From positions 1,243,501-1,307,500 of the forward strand of contig NZ_JBGKFB010000001.1 of NCBI RefSeq assembly GCF_041333735.1: a DNA stretch of 64,000 nt. The letters are read 5' to 3'. Shown piece after piece: positions 26,368 through 33,706 of the stretch; positions within the stretch are counted from its first letter, which is position 1, and each line of letters starts with the position of its first letter. The notes beneath the pieces were generated by a model that had not been told where the DNA came from, searched no databases, and was given only the letters and a program-made list of their open reading frames with translations. The stretch comes from Veillonella sp. (lineage in GTDB: Bacteria > Bacillota > Negativicutes > Veillonellales > Veillonellaceae). Both the position numbers and the translations under genes were made by a program.

Positions 26368-26444
26368 TTGAGTAGTGCTGAAAGTCCGGGGAATCCGGAA
26401 CAGTTCCGCCATCGGCTTATCATCCTATGCTGATTAGATAATAT

Positions 26445-26490
26445 AAAGACCCTATCCATTGTCCTTGGACTCATGGATAGGGTCTTTTGA
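26445..26490 (+). terminator. Terminator of the citrate operon
   Basis: AAAGACCCTATCCAT (26445-26459) pairs with ATGGATAGGGTCTTT (26473-26487). Between citF and this hairpin lies a short GC-rich stretch (about 26382-26412) containing GGAACAGTTCC, of unknown meaning. Confidence 0.9.
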
Positions 26491-26615
26491 TGTTTATATA
26501 ATGCTTTGGTACTAGCTAAAAAAATATTCACAAAATCTGATGTGGCAAAAATAGTACATGGATATAGTTATACTTTTACTATAAGAAGATTGGAGATCTT
26601 TAGGAGGTAGTTTCT

Positions 26616-27158
26616 ATGTACCGTTGTATTGCTAAGTTAGAGATTGACCTGGAGGGGTTAGGTGAATTTTATAGTGATGTAGGCGAACTAACTATGTATC
26701 AAATAATATCAGCTTGGTTACAGGATGATTTAGATGGACCTAATCCTGAAAATACAGTTTTTGGTGTATCAGAGTATGCCTTAGACTGGATGGCTGTGTT
26801 GCCTGGAGATATTTCTTATCGCAATCTATTTGATATGGGGAGTTGTAAACTTGGTAATCGTTCTGAAAGTATTGATTATTTATATGCGCAATTTTTACAA
26901 ACATTAGAAAGTATGAAACGATTTGAACCTGAATATAAATCCTTATGCTTGGATTATATAAACGTGATGCCACAGCATATAGAGATAACTCTAACCTGCT
27001 GTAAAAATGTAGACTTTTTATTATTATTAAAACGTTGGTTACGTAGTTGTAGTACTTATAAACATCCGATATACTATAAAGTGAAAGATGTGTATTATGT
27101 GAAATTTAAAGGAGTGTCAAATGGGGAATGTATGGAGATTACAAACAAAAACAGATAG
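26616..27158 (+). CDS. Unknown protein encoded with a putative modification-reader/nuclease
   Basis: 180 residues, cytoplasmic, no membrane segment or signal. I do not recognise a family. Noticeable segments are EGLGEFYSDVGELTMYQI near the N-terminus, the acidic DDLDGPNPENTVFGVSEYA, and a cysteine pair region (LTLTCC-like, ITLTCCKNVDF, near residue 130). Ribosome site AGGAGG lies eight bases before the ATG. The last 38 bases overlap the next gene, whose own ribosome site AAAGGAG is inside this one: strong coupling, so the two probably act together. The base composition is clearly more AT-rich than citF, in line with acquisition. Confidence 0.65.
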   Translation: MYRCIAKLEIDLEGLGEFYSDVGELTMYQIISAWLQDDLDGPNPENTVFGVSEYALDWMAVLPGDISYRNLFDMGSCKLGNRSESIDYLYAQFLQTLESMKRFEPEYKSLCLDYINVMPQHIEITLTCCKNVDFLLLLKRWLRSCSTYKHPIYYKVKDVYYVKFKGVSNGECMEITNKNR

Positions 27159-28116
27159 TAAAGATGGTAAAAAAATATCTACTTATTGTAAAGAAGAATC
27201 TATTGCAGCTGTAGGGTGGAGTATCAATGATGATCAAATAAAAGAGTATAATGCAGAAGCTTTTGATAAAATTCAATCTATCAGAGCTAGTATTCAATCT
27301 AAAGATATTTATTATAAGGTTCTTGAAGAGTATAATTTATTCAATATTAAACCTGGTAAGAAGATAGTTGCTGTAGAAACTATAAAACGAGTGAAGCCAG
27401 GGGACTATATTTGGATGCGTGATAATGGTATTTATTATCTAGGGCGTGTAAACGAAAACTCTAATTTTATGTATAATTGTGACAAGGATGCATTAGATTT
27501 TGATGCAGCTAATCAAATTACAGGAGTTAAGTGGGAACGGATTGGTGATGAAAGCCAGGTGCCAGGAGCAGTCGCAACAGCCTTTATTCGAGGGCGAACT
27601 ATACAACGTATAAATAAAGACTATATGTTTGAATATGCTGAATATGCATTTGGGGGAAAACCATTAGTATTAGAGCATTCAAATAGAGAGTTTTTACAAC
27701 AATTGTTTTATGATTGTTTATCTCCAAATGATTGTGAGGATTTAGTTTGTTTATATTTATACGATAAGGCAAATTATATCGCAATTCCATCTACAAATAA
27801 GATAGCTACTGAATTATATGAATGTGTGTTAGTTAATCCAATTAATGGTAAATTAGCATATCCTCAAGTGAAAAAAGGAAATAAAGAATTAAATATTAAT
27901 GATTATATAGAGCTGATTAAAGACCATCCGAATAAAGAAGTATACTTATTTACATCTGAAGGTAAGGTTCAAGGTGATACTCATATAGATAATATACATA
28001 GTATTTCTCCGGATGAACTTTATAGTTGGGCAAAAGAAAAAATAGAGGGAAATAGTTGTTTAATCCCTGAGGGTATTGTAAAATGGTATAAACTAATACA
28101 CTCATCAGAAAAATAG
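27121..28116 (+). CDS. Putative EVE/PUA-like modified-base reader with possible Mrr-like nuclease domain
   Basis: 331 residues. The N-terminus (VWRLQTKTDSKDGKK, IAAVGWSI) and the following blocks (VKPGDYIWMRDNGIYYLGRV; VKWERIGDESQVPG; FIRGRTIQRI) resemble the PUA-superfamily reader found in predicted modification-dependent restriction proteins. Residues from about 200 on (EDLVCLYLY, TELYECVLVNPINGKLAYPQVKKG, then KEVYLFTSEG and a terminal ISPDELYSWA) resemble a restriction-endonuclease fold in which E...QxK (YEC...PQVKKG) would replace the usual D...ExK. This match is from memory of the family pattern and is an inference; no search was run. Overlaps the preceding gene by 38 bases. If right, the protein would recognise modified DNA and cut it. 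Confidence 0.6.
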   Translation: MGNVWRLQTKTDSKDGKKISTYCKEESIAAVGWSINDDQIKEYNAEAFDKIQSIRASIQSKDIYYKVLEEYNLFNIKPGKKIVAVETIKRVKPGDYIWMRDNGIYYLGRVNENSNFMYNCDKDALDFDAANQITGVKWERIGDESQVPGAVATAFIRGRTIQRINKDYMFEYAEYAFGGKPLVLEHSNREFLQQLFYDCLSPNDCEDLVCLYLYDKANYIAIPSTNKIATELYECVLVNPINGKLAYPQVKKGNKELNINDYIELIKDHPNKEVYLFTSEGKVQGDTHIDNIHSISPDELYSWAKEKIEGNSCLIPEGIVKWYKLIHSSEK

Positions 28117-28137
28117 TTGAAAATTAGGAGAGAGCAT

Positions 28138-29013
28138 ATGAGCCAAGTATTTAAGCAAGATCTAACAGACAACTCTGTTCGCCCTGGCGGTTTGTTTTTC
28201 GTTGAGTTATTAATGCCAGAGCAGTGTGATATGCCTAGCCGCGATACAATGGTAGAGGTATTTACAAAGCATTTAGGCACTGTTGATTGCTTTAGCTATG
28301 GTGTTGAATCTGCTGGTTTTGCGCCTCAGGATTATAAGGTTCATTATGAGGATAATGATGCTGATGTTCCACCGACCTTGATGGTGACGAATTGTGAGAA
28401 AATCGATAAACCTGTACTAGATGATTTTGAACGTAGTCAGGTGTGGGATTGTCCAAATGTAGACGAGTTGCTAGATGAGTGCCAATATAGAGTATTTGCT
28501 ACAGATATGTTAGCGTCAGGTTTAGAGCCTAAAGAACGTGCTGATATGCTCGTGAAATATGTAGATGCACTGCTAGAGCTATATCCATCTTGCAAGGCCG
28601 TTGTCTTTGGACCGTCTCGGAAGGTCTTAAGTCGTGACACTATTGAAAATCATCCAGATAAAAATGTGACTCGTTTTATTTATTATGCCGTAAATGTGCG
28701 ATATTTTAGCATTCAAGGCACAGATGACATGATGGTTGATACGTTAGGTATGAGCACTTTATTCTACCCTGATGTGCAGTACCATTTTCACGGCATGAAT
28801 CCCGATGAAATCGTAAATCATGCGTATAGTGTGTTGTACTATATCTTTGAGCACGATAATCCTATTGATGACGGGCAAACAATTGCAGGCTTAGAAAATG
28901 GAGATATGAATCCAGATATTAAATGGACGGTTCAGTATGAAGACTCCTTAATTCAACCTGTTCGAACTGTTATAGATATTAATATGGGAGAATATGCATC
29001 GGGTACTCGTTAG
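28138..29013 (+). CDS. DUF4261-like protein
   Basis: 291 residues, soluble, acidic. The N-terminus (GGLFFVELLMPEQCDMPSRD), the region LMVTNCEKIDKP and the C-terminal VDTLGMSTLFYPDVQYHF followed by a Tyr/Asp-rich end agree with the pattern of DUF4261 proteins, whose role is unknown. The frame is open from 28117, but the ATG at 28138 has AGGAGAG six bases upstream. It is 21 bases after the putative nuclease and 28 bases before the cupin gene. Its codon use looks closer to the chromosome average than that of the two genes before it. Confidence 0.6.
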   Translation: MSQVFKQDLTDNSVRPGGLFFVELLMPEQCDMPSRDTMVEVFTKHLGTVDCFSYGVESAGFAPQDYKVHYEDNDADVPPTLMVTNCEKIDKPVLDDFERSQVWDCPNVDELLDECQYRVFATDMLASGLEPKERADMLVKYVDALLELYPSCKAVVFGPSRKVLSRDTIENHPDKNVTRFIYYAVNVRYFSIQGTDDMMVDTLGMSTLFYPDVQYHFHGMNPDEIVNHAYSVLYYIFEHDNPIDDGQTIAGLENGDMNPDIKWTVQYEDSLIQPVRTVIDINMGEYASGTR

Positions 29014-29041
29014 TTGTTAATCGATGAAAGGTGTGAGCATT

Positions 29042-29398
29042 ATGAGTAATCAACGTATTTTTGACATGGAACTTGTGAAAGTTGAAAGTTTGGAGAAAGC
29101 TGTTAGGACTCCATTTTATCAAACTGATTCCACAGGTGGCTCAGTATGGGTTATTAAACCTGGGCAAACCTTACCAAAGCATTACCATCATAACTCTGAT
29201 GATATATGGGTTATATTGCAAGGTAAGGGGGTATTTTATCCAACGCCTGATACAGAGGTGCCTTTTACAAAGGGACAAGTTATAGTATCTAAAAAGGGTG
29301 AATGTCATGGCGCAAAAAATACTGGGACAGAAGATGTTATCTTTGTAAGTATCGTTGCTCCTGTGCCTGCTGATTATGATCCTGTTAGTACAAATTAA
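29042..29398 (+). CDS. Small cupin-domain protein
   Basis: 118 residues forming one cupin barrel: KPGQTLPKHYHHNSDDIWVI holds the first motif with its His residues and a downstream acidic position, and KKGECHGAKNTG the second-motif histidine. Such proteins bind a metal and act as isomerases, dioxygenases or sugar-binding proteins; the substrate cannot be told. The ATG at 29042 (AAAGG nine bases upstream) is preferred over one at 29024. It is the last gene before the terminator at 29403. Confidence 0.8.
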   Translation: MSNQRIFDMELVKVESLEKAVRTPFYQTDSTGGSVWVIKPGQTLPKHYHHNSDDIWVILQGKGVFYPTPDTEVPFTKGQVIVSKKGECHGAKNTGTEDVIFVSIVAPVPADYDPVSTN

Positions 29399-29402
29399 TA
29401 TG

Positions 29403-29470
29403 AAAGCACTTTATAGTATTTTCTTATCTTGTGATAGAGATATATTTATACTATAAAGTGCTTTTTGTTT
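29403..29470 (+). terminator. Long hairpin terminator after the cupin gene
   Basis: AAAGCACTTTATAGTA (29403-29418) pairs perfectly with TACTATAAAGTGCTTT (29449-29464) across a 30-base loop, followed by T-rich DNA. Confidence 0.85.
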
Positions 29471-29570
29471 TATACAGTCATTCCTAGCAAATATCCTTTT
29501 TCTATTTTTAAAGGCTATTATTTTGGTGTTACTATTCCTATTTGTTATTTCTATATTCTATATAATTCCA

Positions 29571-29622
29571 TTGACAGAGGACTTTTGTTTTCTTAAGATA
29601 GTAAGGTATGTAATATCTTAAG
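29571..29622 (+). promoter_or_regulatory. Promoter with overlapping operator for the MFS transporter gene
   Basis: A consensus -35 TTGACA (29571-29576), a 17-base spacer and a TAAGAT -10 (29594-29599). A perfect 9-bp dyad, CTTAAGATA (29592-29600) and TATCTTAAG (29614-29622) with a 13-base spacer, covers the -10 and the start point, a classic repressor position. Confidence 0.6.
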
Positions 29623-29639
29623 TAGTAGAAAGGAATTAT

Positions 29640-30953
29640 ATGAACTCATCTACACCAGAGCCTCAAAGTGGGGCCATCGATTTCAAAGACTTTACAAAGC
29701 GGCGTATGCTACACGTAGTCTTACCTTTATTTATTGTTTCCATCATTGCCTTCTTAGACCGTGTTAATATTGCCTATGCAGGCTTGACCATGAAAGAGAA
29801 TTTACCATGGTTAACGCCAGAGGTATTCGGTATGGGGGCCGGTATTTTCTTTATTGGCTACGTTTTATTTGAAGTGCCAGCATCCTTAATAGCTGCTCGC
29901 TGTAACGCTATGCATTGGGTGGCTCGTATCATGTTTAGTTGGGGTCTCGTATGTATTCTTATGACGACGATGACTACAGAGTTGGAGTTTTATATTTATC
30001 GATTCTTACTCGGTCTATGTGAAGCCTCTTTATATCCTGTAATTTATTCGTTACTGATACCGAATTGGTTCTTGCCAAAGGAACGTGCGAAAGCGATCTC
30101 CTTGATGTTAACATCTTTATTGTTCTCTAACATCATTGGTGGTCCATTGGCAGGTATCTTGCTAGATACAACATTCTTTGGTTTGCATGGTTGGCGCACA
30201 CTCTTTATCGTTGAAGCCATTCCTGCTGTAATTTTTGCGTTCATTTTCGCATTCTGGATGAAAGAACGTCCAGATCATGCATCTTGGGTAACTGATGCAG
30301 AAAAAGCGTATATCAAGGCTGAACTTGAAAAAGAAGAGCAACAAAAGCAAGCTGTAAAGAAATATACTACATGGCAAGCTTTAAAAGATCCAAAAGTATT
30401 ACGTTTAGCGTTAATTTACTTCTTATGGGTTATTGGCTTCTGGGGCTTTAGCTTCTGGATGCCTCAAGTTCTTAAAAGCTTATCTGGTTGGCCGCCAAGC
30501 GTAGTAGCATGGTCTATTGCGATTCCGATGTCTGCTGCATTACTTGTACAAGTATATTGTGGTTATTCCTCTGAAAAGCGCAATGAAAAACGTTGGCATG
30601 TTGCTACTACATTGTTCATTGGTACTATTGGCTTCTTAGCAACACCACATAGTTCATCCCCAGAAATTAGTTTATTCTTTATCTGCTTAACTGCTGTAGG
30701 CGTTTACGGTGGCATGGGTGTATGGTGGACAATGCCAACAACCTTCTTATCTGGTGCTGCTGCAGCGGGGGCGATGGGACTCATTAACTCTTCAGGTAAC
30801 ATGGGTGGCTGGGTAGGTCCTTACATGCTTGGTTTCATCAATGGTCATACAGGCAGCTTTACTTATGGTTACTATGTAATGGGCGCTTGTATGTTCCTTG
30901 CAGCTCTATTGATTTTGACATTGCCTAAATCTATGGAACACAAGGATGACTAA
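29640..30953 (+). CDS. MFS transporter, anion:cation symporter (ACS/phthalate permease) type
   Basis: 437 residues with 12 predicted membrane helices in two halves. The segment FLDRVNIAYAG after the first helix and GYVLFEVPASLI, RFLLGLCEASLYP in the N-half are typical of the ACS group, which takes up organic anions such as hexuronates, tartrate or phthalate with protons or sodium. The true substrate cannot be told. Ribosome site AAAGGA precedes the ATG. The promoter and dyad upstream suggest that one regulator controls it; a LysR gene lies 2.3 kb further on, on the other strand. Confidence 0.88.
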   Translation: MNSSTPEPQSGAIDFKDFTKRRMLHVVLPLFIVSIIAFLDRVNIAYAGLTMKENLPWLTPEVFGMGAGIFFIGYVLFEVPASLIAARCNAMHWVARIMFSWGLVCILMTTMTTELEFYIYRFLLGLCEASLYPVIYSLLIPNWFLPKERAKAISLMLTSLLFSNIIGGPLAGILLDTTFFGLHGWRTLFIVEAIPAVIFAFIFAFWMKERPDHASWVTDAEKAYIKAELEKEEQQKQAVKKYTTWQALKDPKVLRLALIYFLWVIGFWGFSFWMPQVLKSLSGWPPSVVAWSIAIPMSAALLVQVYCGYSSEKRNEKRWHVATTLFIGTIGFLATPHSSSPEISLFFICLTAVGVYGGMGVWWTMPTTFLSGAAAAGAMGLINSSGNMGGWVGPYMLGFINGHTGSFTYGYYVMGACMFLAALLILTLPKSMEHKDD

Positions 30954-30979
30954 GTAGTCCTGCATCAAATTTCAAAATT

Positions 30980-31042
30980 AAAAGAGCTATATCTCTAATA
31001 CATTCACATTGTAGCGAATGTATGGGGTATAGCTCTTTTTCT
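30980..31042 (+). terminator. Branched hairpin terminator after the MFS gene
   Basis: AAAAGAGCTATA (30980-30991) pairs with TATAGCTCTTTT (31028-31039), and an inner ACATTC/GAATGT stem sits in the loop; a T-tract follows. Confidence 0.85.
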
Positions 31043-31110
31043 TTAGTAATAATGCTGTTTTATGTATAATGAGAATAATAGAATCTACAGGATAAAAAAG
31101 AGAGAATAAT

Positions 31111-31184
31111 ATGTATAGAACGTTATTTTAGCAACCGTATTAGCAACTTTTACAATAGGCACATCTGTAAATGCTGTATCTTAA
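31111..31184 (+). pseudogene. Remnant of a secreted protein: signal peptide with a one-base deletion
   Basis: An ATG at 31111 behind AGAGAG starts Met-Tyr-Arg and then hits a stop. If one A is restored in the A-run at about 31119, the frame reads NVILATVLATFTIGTSVNAVS, a typical cleavable signal peptide, up to TAA at 31182. The body of the gene is missing. Confidence 0.45.
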
Positions 31185-31202
31185 ACTTAAGGAGACAAAA
31201 GA

Positions 31203-31820
31203 TTGAAAGCGTGTAGACCCAAGTTTGATGAAATTTCATCATTTGATGAATTTAATAAATATTATTGGTATCGTGATGAACTTTCACAAATATGTAAATC
31301 ATTAGGATTAGAATATAGGGGGACAAAACAAGAACTCAATCATATTATTGAGCAGTATTTTAAAGGCAATTTAATTAAAAAATCATCAATAAAAAATAGA
31401 AGAAGGCAAGTGGAAACTATTACTTTAGATACACCATTACTTGAATGTAATTTTTCCTTTAATACGAAGTTTAGAGAATATTTCTCTGATTTAATAGGTG
31501 TTTCACGATTTAAATTTAATGCTGATATGGCTACTGCCTGGAGAAAAGTAAAGAGTGAAAAAAATACAAGCTTTACAATTGGAGATTTGCTGAAAGTATA
31601 TTATGGTGAATCAGATTATGCAAAGTATGACAATTCGGTTTGTCAATGGAATCAATTTTTTAAGGATTTTTGTGCAGATGAATGTAGTTGTAATTATTCG
31701 AATAAATTAAAAGTAGCATCTATTATTTGGAAAGAAGTTAGAGATTCAAAAAATGAAAAAATTTATTCAAATAATCTTTTAACTGAATATGCATATAAAT
31801 TGGAAGCGTATCGCAAGTAG
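31203..31820 (+). CDS. SAP-domain / DUF6434-like protein
   Basis: 205 residues. The first 55 residues (FDEFNKYYWYRDELSQICKS, LGLEYRGTKQELNHII) are a SAP-type helix-extended loop-helix, a motif that often binds DNA. It is followed by a region like DUF6434 (SFNTKFREYFSDLIGVSRFK) and a C-terminal repeat of the same kind. The start is TTG at 31203 with AAGGAG nine bases upstream. After the stop, the +2 frame continues as EAIRHCKDVWENE to 31861, which resembles the usual C-terminal 'AIKCWK' motif of the family, so the C-terminus may be frameshifted. AT-rich, probably acquired. Confidence 0.6.
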   Translation: MKACRPKFDEISSFDEFNKYYWYRDELSQICKSLGLEYRGTKQELNHIIEQYFKGNLIKKSSIKNRRRQVETITLDTPLLECNFSFNTKFREYFSDLIGVSRFKFNADMATAWRKVKSEKNTSFTIGDLLKVYYGESDYAKYDNSVCQWNQFFKDFCADECSCNYSNKLKVASIIWKEVRDSKNEKIYSNNLLTEYAYKLEAYRK

Positions 31821-31885
31821 AAGCAATTCGTCATTGTAAAGATGTATGGGAAAACGAGTAATTAAATCTATAAAAGAATAACGAT

Positions 31886-31955
31886 AAAAGCACCTTATAT
31901 CCTATGAGAAGAGTCATTTGTGATGACTTTTGTATAGGTATAAGGTGCTTTTATT
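31886..31955. terminator. Large bidirectional branched terminator
   Basis: AAAAGCACCTTATA (31886-31899) pairs with TATAAGGTGCTTTT (31939-31952); CCTAT/ATAGG extends the stem and an inner GAGTCAT/ATGACTT hairpin sits in the loop. It lies between the convergent SAP gene and the minus-strand pair and can serve both. Confidence 0.85.
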
Positions 31956-31969
31956 TATTTCTGATTTCT

Positions 31970-32398
31970 TTATTGACTTTGTTTTATTACATCCGGTACT
32001 TTCCCAGGATTCATATCGAGGTTTAAATCTGTCGATTTGAATGGTGAAGGGTTAGCTTCTGGTGGTTGTACTTTGAGTTCTGGGTGCAACCATTGTAGTT
32101 GTTTTAGTTCCCAGTCGTATTTGGCACCATCATTTTGTAGTTGGCGGATATCCTTAAAGACATCATCGATTTGGTCGCTATGTTTATTAGCCATCCCTTC
32201 TAGGATGTAAAGGCGACCAGCGACACTATCGACGGAGGCTCCATCATGGTCTTCATCGACGCGCCATTGTAATTCTGAAATTTGTATTTGCTGGAAGATT
32301 ATGACAATAACCAGCACGATAATAACGCCCCACATGGGTGTTTCTTTAGCTTTCAAAAGGGCCCGCAATTTAGATGCGAGCCCAGATGGTTTGTTCAT
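31970..32398 (-). CDS. Small single-pass membrane protein with coiled-coil region
   Basis: 142 residues. The start is ATG at 32398 (the open frame upstream is inside the LysR gene). A membrane helix (MWGVIIVLVIVIIFQQIQI, about residues 20-38) follows a basic cytoplasmic N-terminus, then a helical stretch with charged heptads (about 45-105) and a Pro-rich C-terminus (PEANPSPFKS). The start codon overlaps the stop of the LysR gene (TAATG), so it is translated with it. Function unknown; the pairing suggests a membrane partner or a target of that regulator. Confidence 0.7.
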   Translation of the reverse strand: MNKPSGLASKLRALLKAKETPMWGVIIVLVIVIIFQQIQISELQWRVDEDHDGASVDSVAGRLYILEGMANKHSDQIDDVFKDIRQLQNDGAKYDWELKQLQWLHPELKVQPPEANPSPFKSTDLNLDMNPGKVPDVIKQSQ

Positions 32399-33321
32399 TA
32401 TTGACGATCCTCGAGTTGTAATCCAGGTAATGGTAATTTGGAATTTACAAAGTCTAACCACAAGCGAGAAGCGTGGGAGAGGTAATGACCTTTTTTCCAA
32501 ATAACATAAAGGGTATGAATGATTTCTGGTACGAGTGGACGTACAACGACCTTCGAACCAACCTCAGTGTTTTCACCAACCTCAGGGCAGAGGCGAGATG
32601 GCAACAATGCGATAGCAAGGTCTGCACTAACTGTTTGCAACATGAGATCACGTTGGCTTGTTTCAAATACGATATGAGGTTGGAAACCGGTATGTTTACA
32701 AGCTTTGATGATTTCGTCATGCAAGTTAAAGTCGTCTTTGTGCAATACGAAGGATTCATCAGCTAGCATTTCTAAACGAATTTCTTTTTCTTTCGCTAGA
32801 GGGCTAGATTTTGGAACGATAACGGAAAGTGGGTCACTAGTGAGGTAGAAGGACTCAAATTCTTTAGGATTTGGTTTCGTACAAATGATACCAATATCAA
32901 TTAAGCCTTCTTGAACACTGATCTCAACTTTTTTAGAACCTTGTTCATAAAGTTCTAGTTCGATTTGTGGATATACTTTTTTGAACTCCCCTAAAAGCTG
33001 TGCAAAGATAGGTGCATCGGTAATTGGTGGAATACCAATTCTGATGGAACCTTGCTCCAAACGAAACTCGTTTTCAAAATCAGTTTTAAGATGTTCAAAC
33101 ATGAATACTACGCGTTTTGCGTGGGTTAAGAAGATGGTACCCCCATCAGTAAGTTCTACAGATTTAGCATTACGCATGAAGAGAACAACACCAAGTTCGT
33201 CTTCTAAAGCTTTAATAGTACGGCTGATAGCGGATTGGGAGATGTGCAAATTCCGCGCAGCTTTACTAAAGCTTTTTTGATCAGCTACTTCAACGAAGTA
33301 TTTCAAATGATGAAAATCCAT
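32398..33321 (-). CDS. LysR-family transcriptional regulator
   Basis: 307 residues. The winged helix is at the N-terminus (HHLKYFVEVADQKSFSKAAR, ISQSAISRTIKALEDELG); the effector domain covers residues 90-300 (IRIGIPPITDAPIFAQLL). It is divergent from the pyruvate:ferredoxin oxidoreductase gene across a 385-base region that contains dyads, a common arrangement in which a LysR protein controls the divergent gene and itself. The ribosome site on the minus strand is at about 33330 (reads GGGGGG, complement of CCCCCC). Control of por is an inference from position only. Confidence 0.92.
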   Translation of the reverse strand: MDFHHLKYFVEVADQKSFSKAARNLHISQSAISRTIKALEDELGVVLFMRNAKSVELTDGGTIFLTHAKRVVFMFEHLKTDFENEFRLEQGSIRIGIPPITDAPIFAQLLGEFKKVYPQIELELYEQGSKKVEISVQEGLIDIGIICTKPNPKEFESFYLTSDPLSVIVPKSSPLAKEKEIRLEMLADESFVLHKDDFNLHDEIIKACKHTGFQPHIVFETSQRDLMLQTVSADLAIALLPSRLCPEVGENTEVGSKVVVRPLVPEIIHTLYVIWKKGHYLSHASRLWLDFVNSKLPLPGLQLEDRQ

Positions 33322-33461
33322 AATTACCCCCCTAAAAATAAAACTTGGTTATAGGAAGTGACCTAAACTAAATGAGAATAGTTATTACTATAACGCAATT
33401 AGCTATTACTTTATGTAAAGCATGGATAGCAATATTGGCAAAGCGACAGTCACTGTATGTG

Positions 33462-33504
33462 TTGCGTTGATAGGGCCCAGCACGTTATAATGTGCTTATA
33501 GGGC
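33462..33504 (+). promoter_or_regulatory. Candidate por promoter inside a nested dyad
   Basis: TTGCGT (33462-33467), 18-base spacer, TATAAT (33486-33491). The -10 is enclosed by the inverted repeat GCAC-N8-GTGC (33480-33495) and an outer GCCC/GGGC pair (33475-33478 and 33501-33504); ATAGGGC is also directly repeated at 33470 and 33498. Two further LysR-like dyads lie nearer the regulator gene (GTTATAG at 33348 with CTATAAC at 33388; ATAG-N6-CTAT at 33378-33391). This accounts for most of the 385-base gap 33322-33706. Confidence 0.45.
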
Positions 33505-33622
33505 TATATCAAGTTATGATATTAGGAATTATGGTTGTGCCCAATACAAAAGTATGTTCACACATAATGCCATATTATATATAACATATATATTATTGCA
33601 TTATTTTTTCATGTGCGCAAGT

Positions 33623-33651
33623 TTGTAATGGTTGTTATTCCTAAACATAAT
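33623..33651 (+). promoter_or_regulatory. Second candidate por promoter
   Basis: TTGTAA (33623-33628), 17-base spacer, CATAAT (33646-33651), about 55 bases before the por ATG. Confidence 0.45.
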
Positions 33652-33706
33652 GATAGATTAAGCAAGTGTTCTATTTTTGCTAAATGCTTAAGGAGGCAAT
33701 AATCAC

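Noticed and set aside
26382..26412. GC-rich stretch with GGAACAGTTCC after citF as a LexA-type box or sRNA
   Set aside because: It lies between a stop codon and a terminator, where a promoter operator makes little sense, and the spacing does not fit a LexA box.
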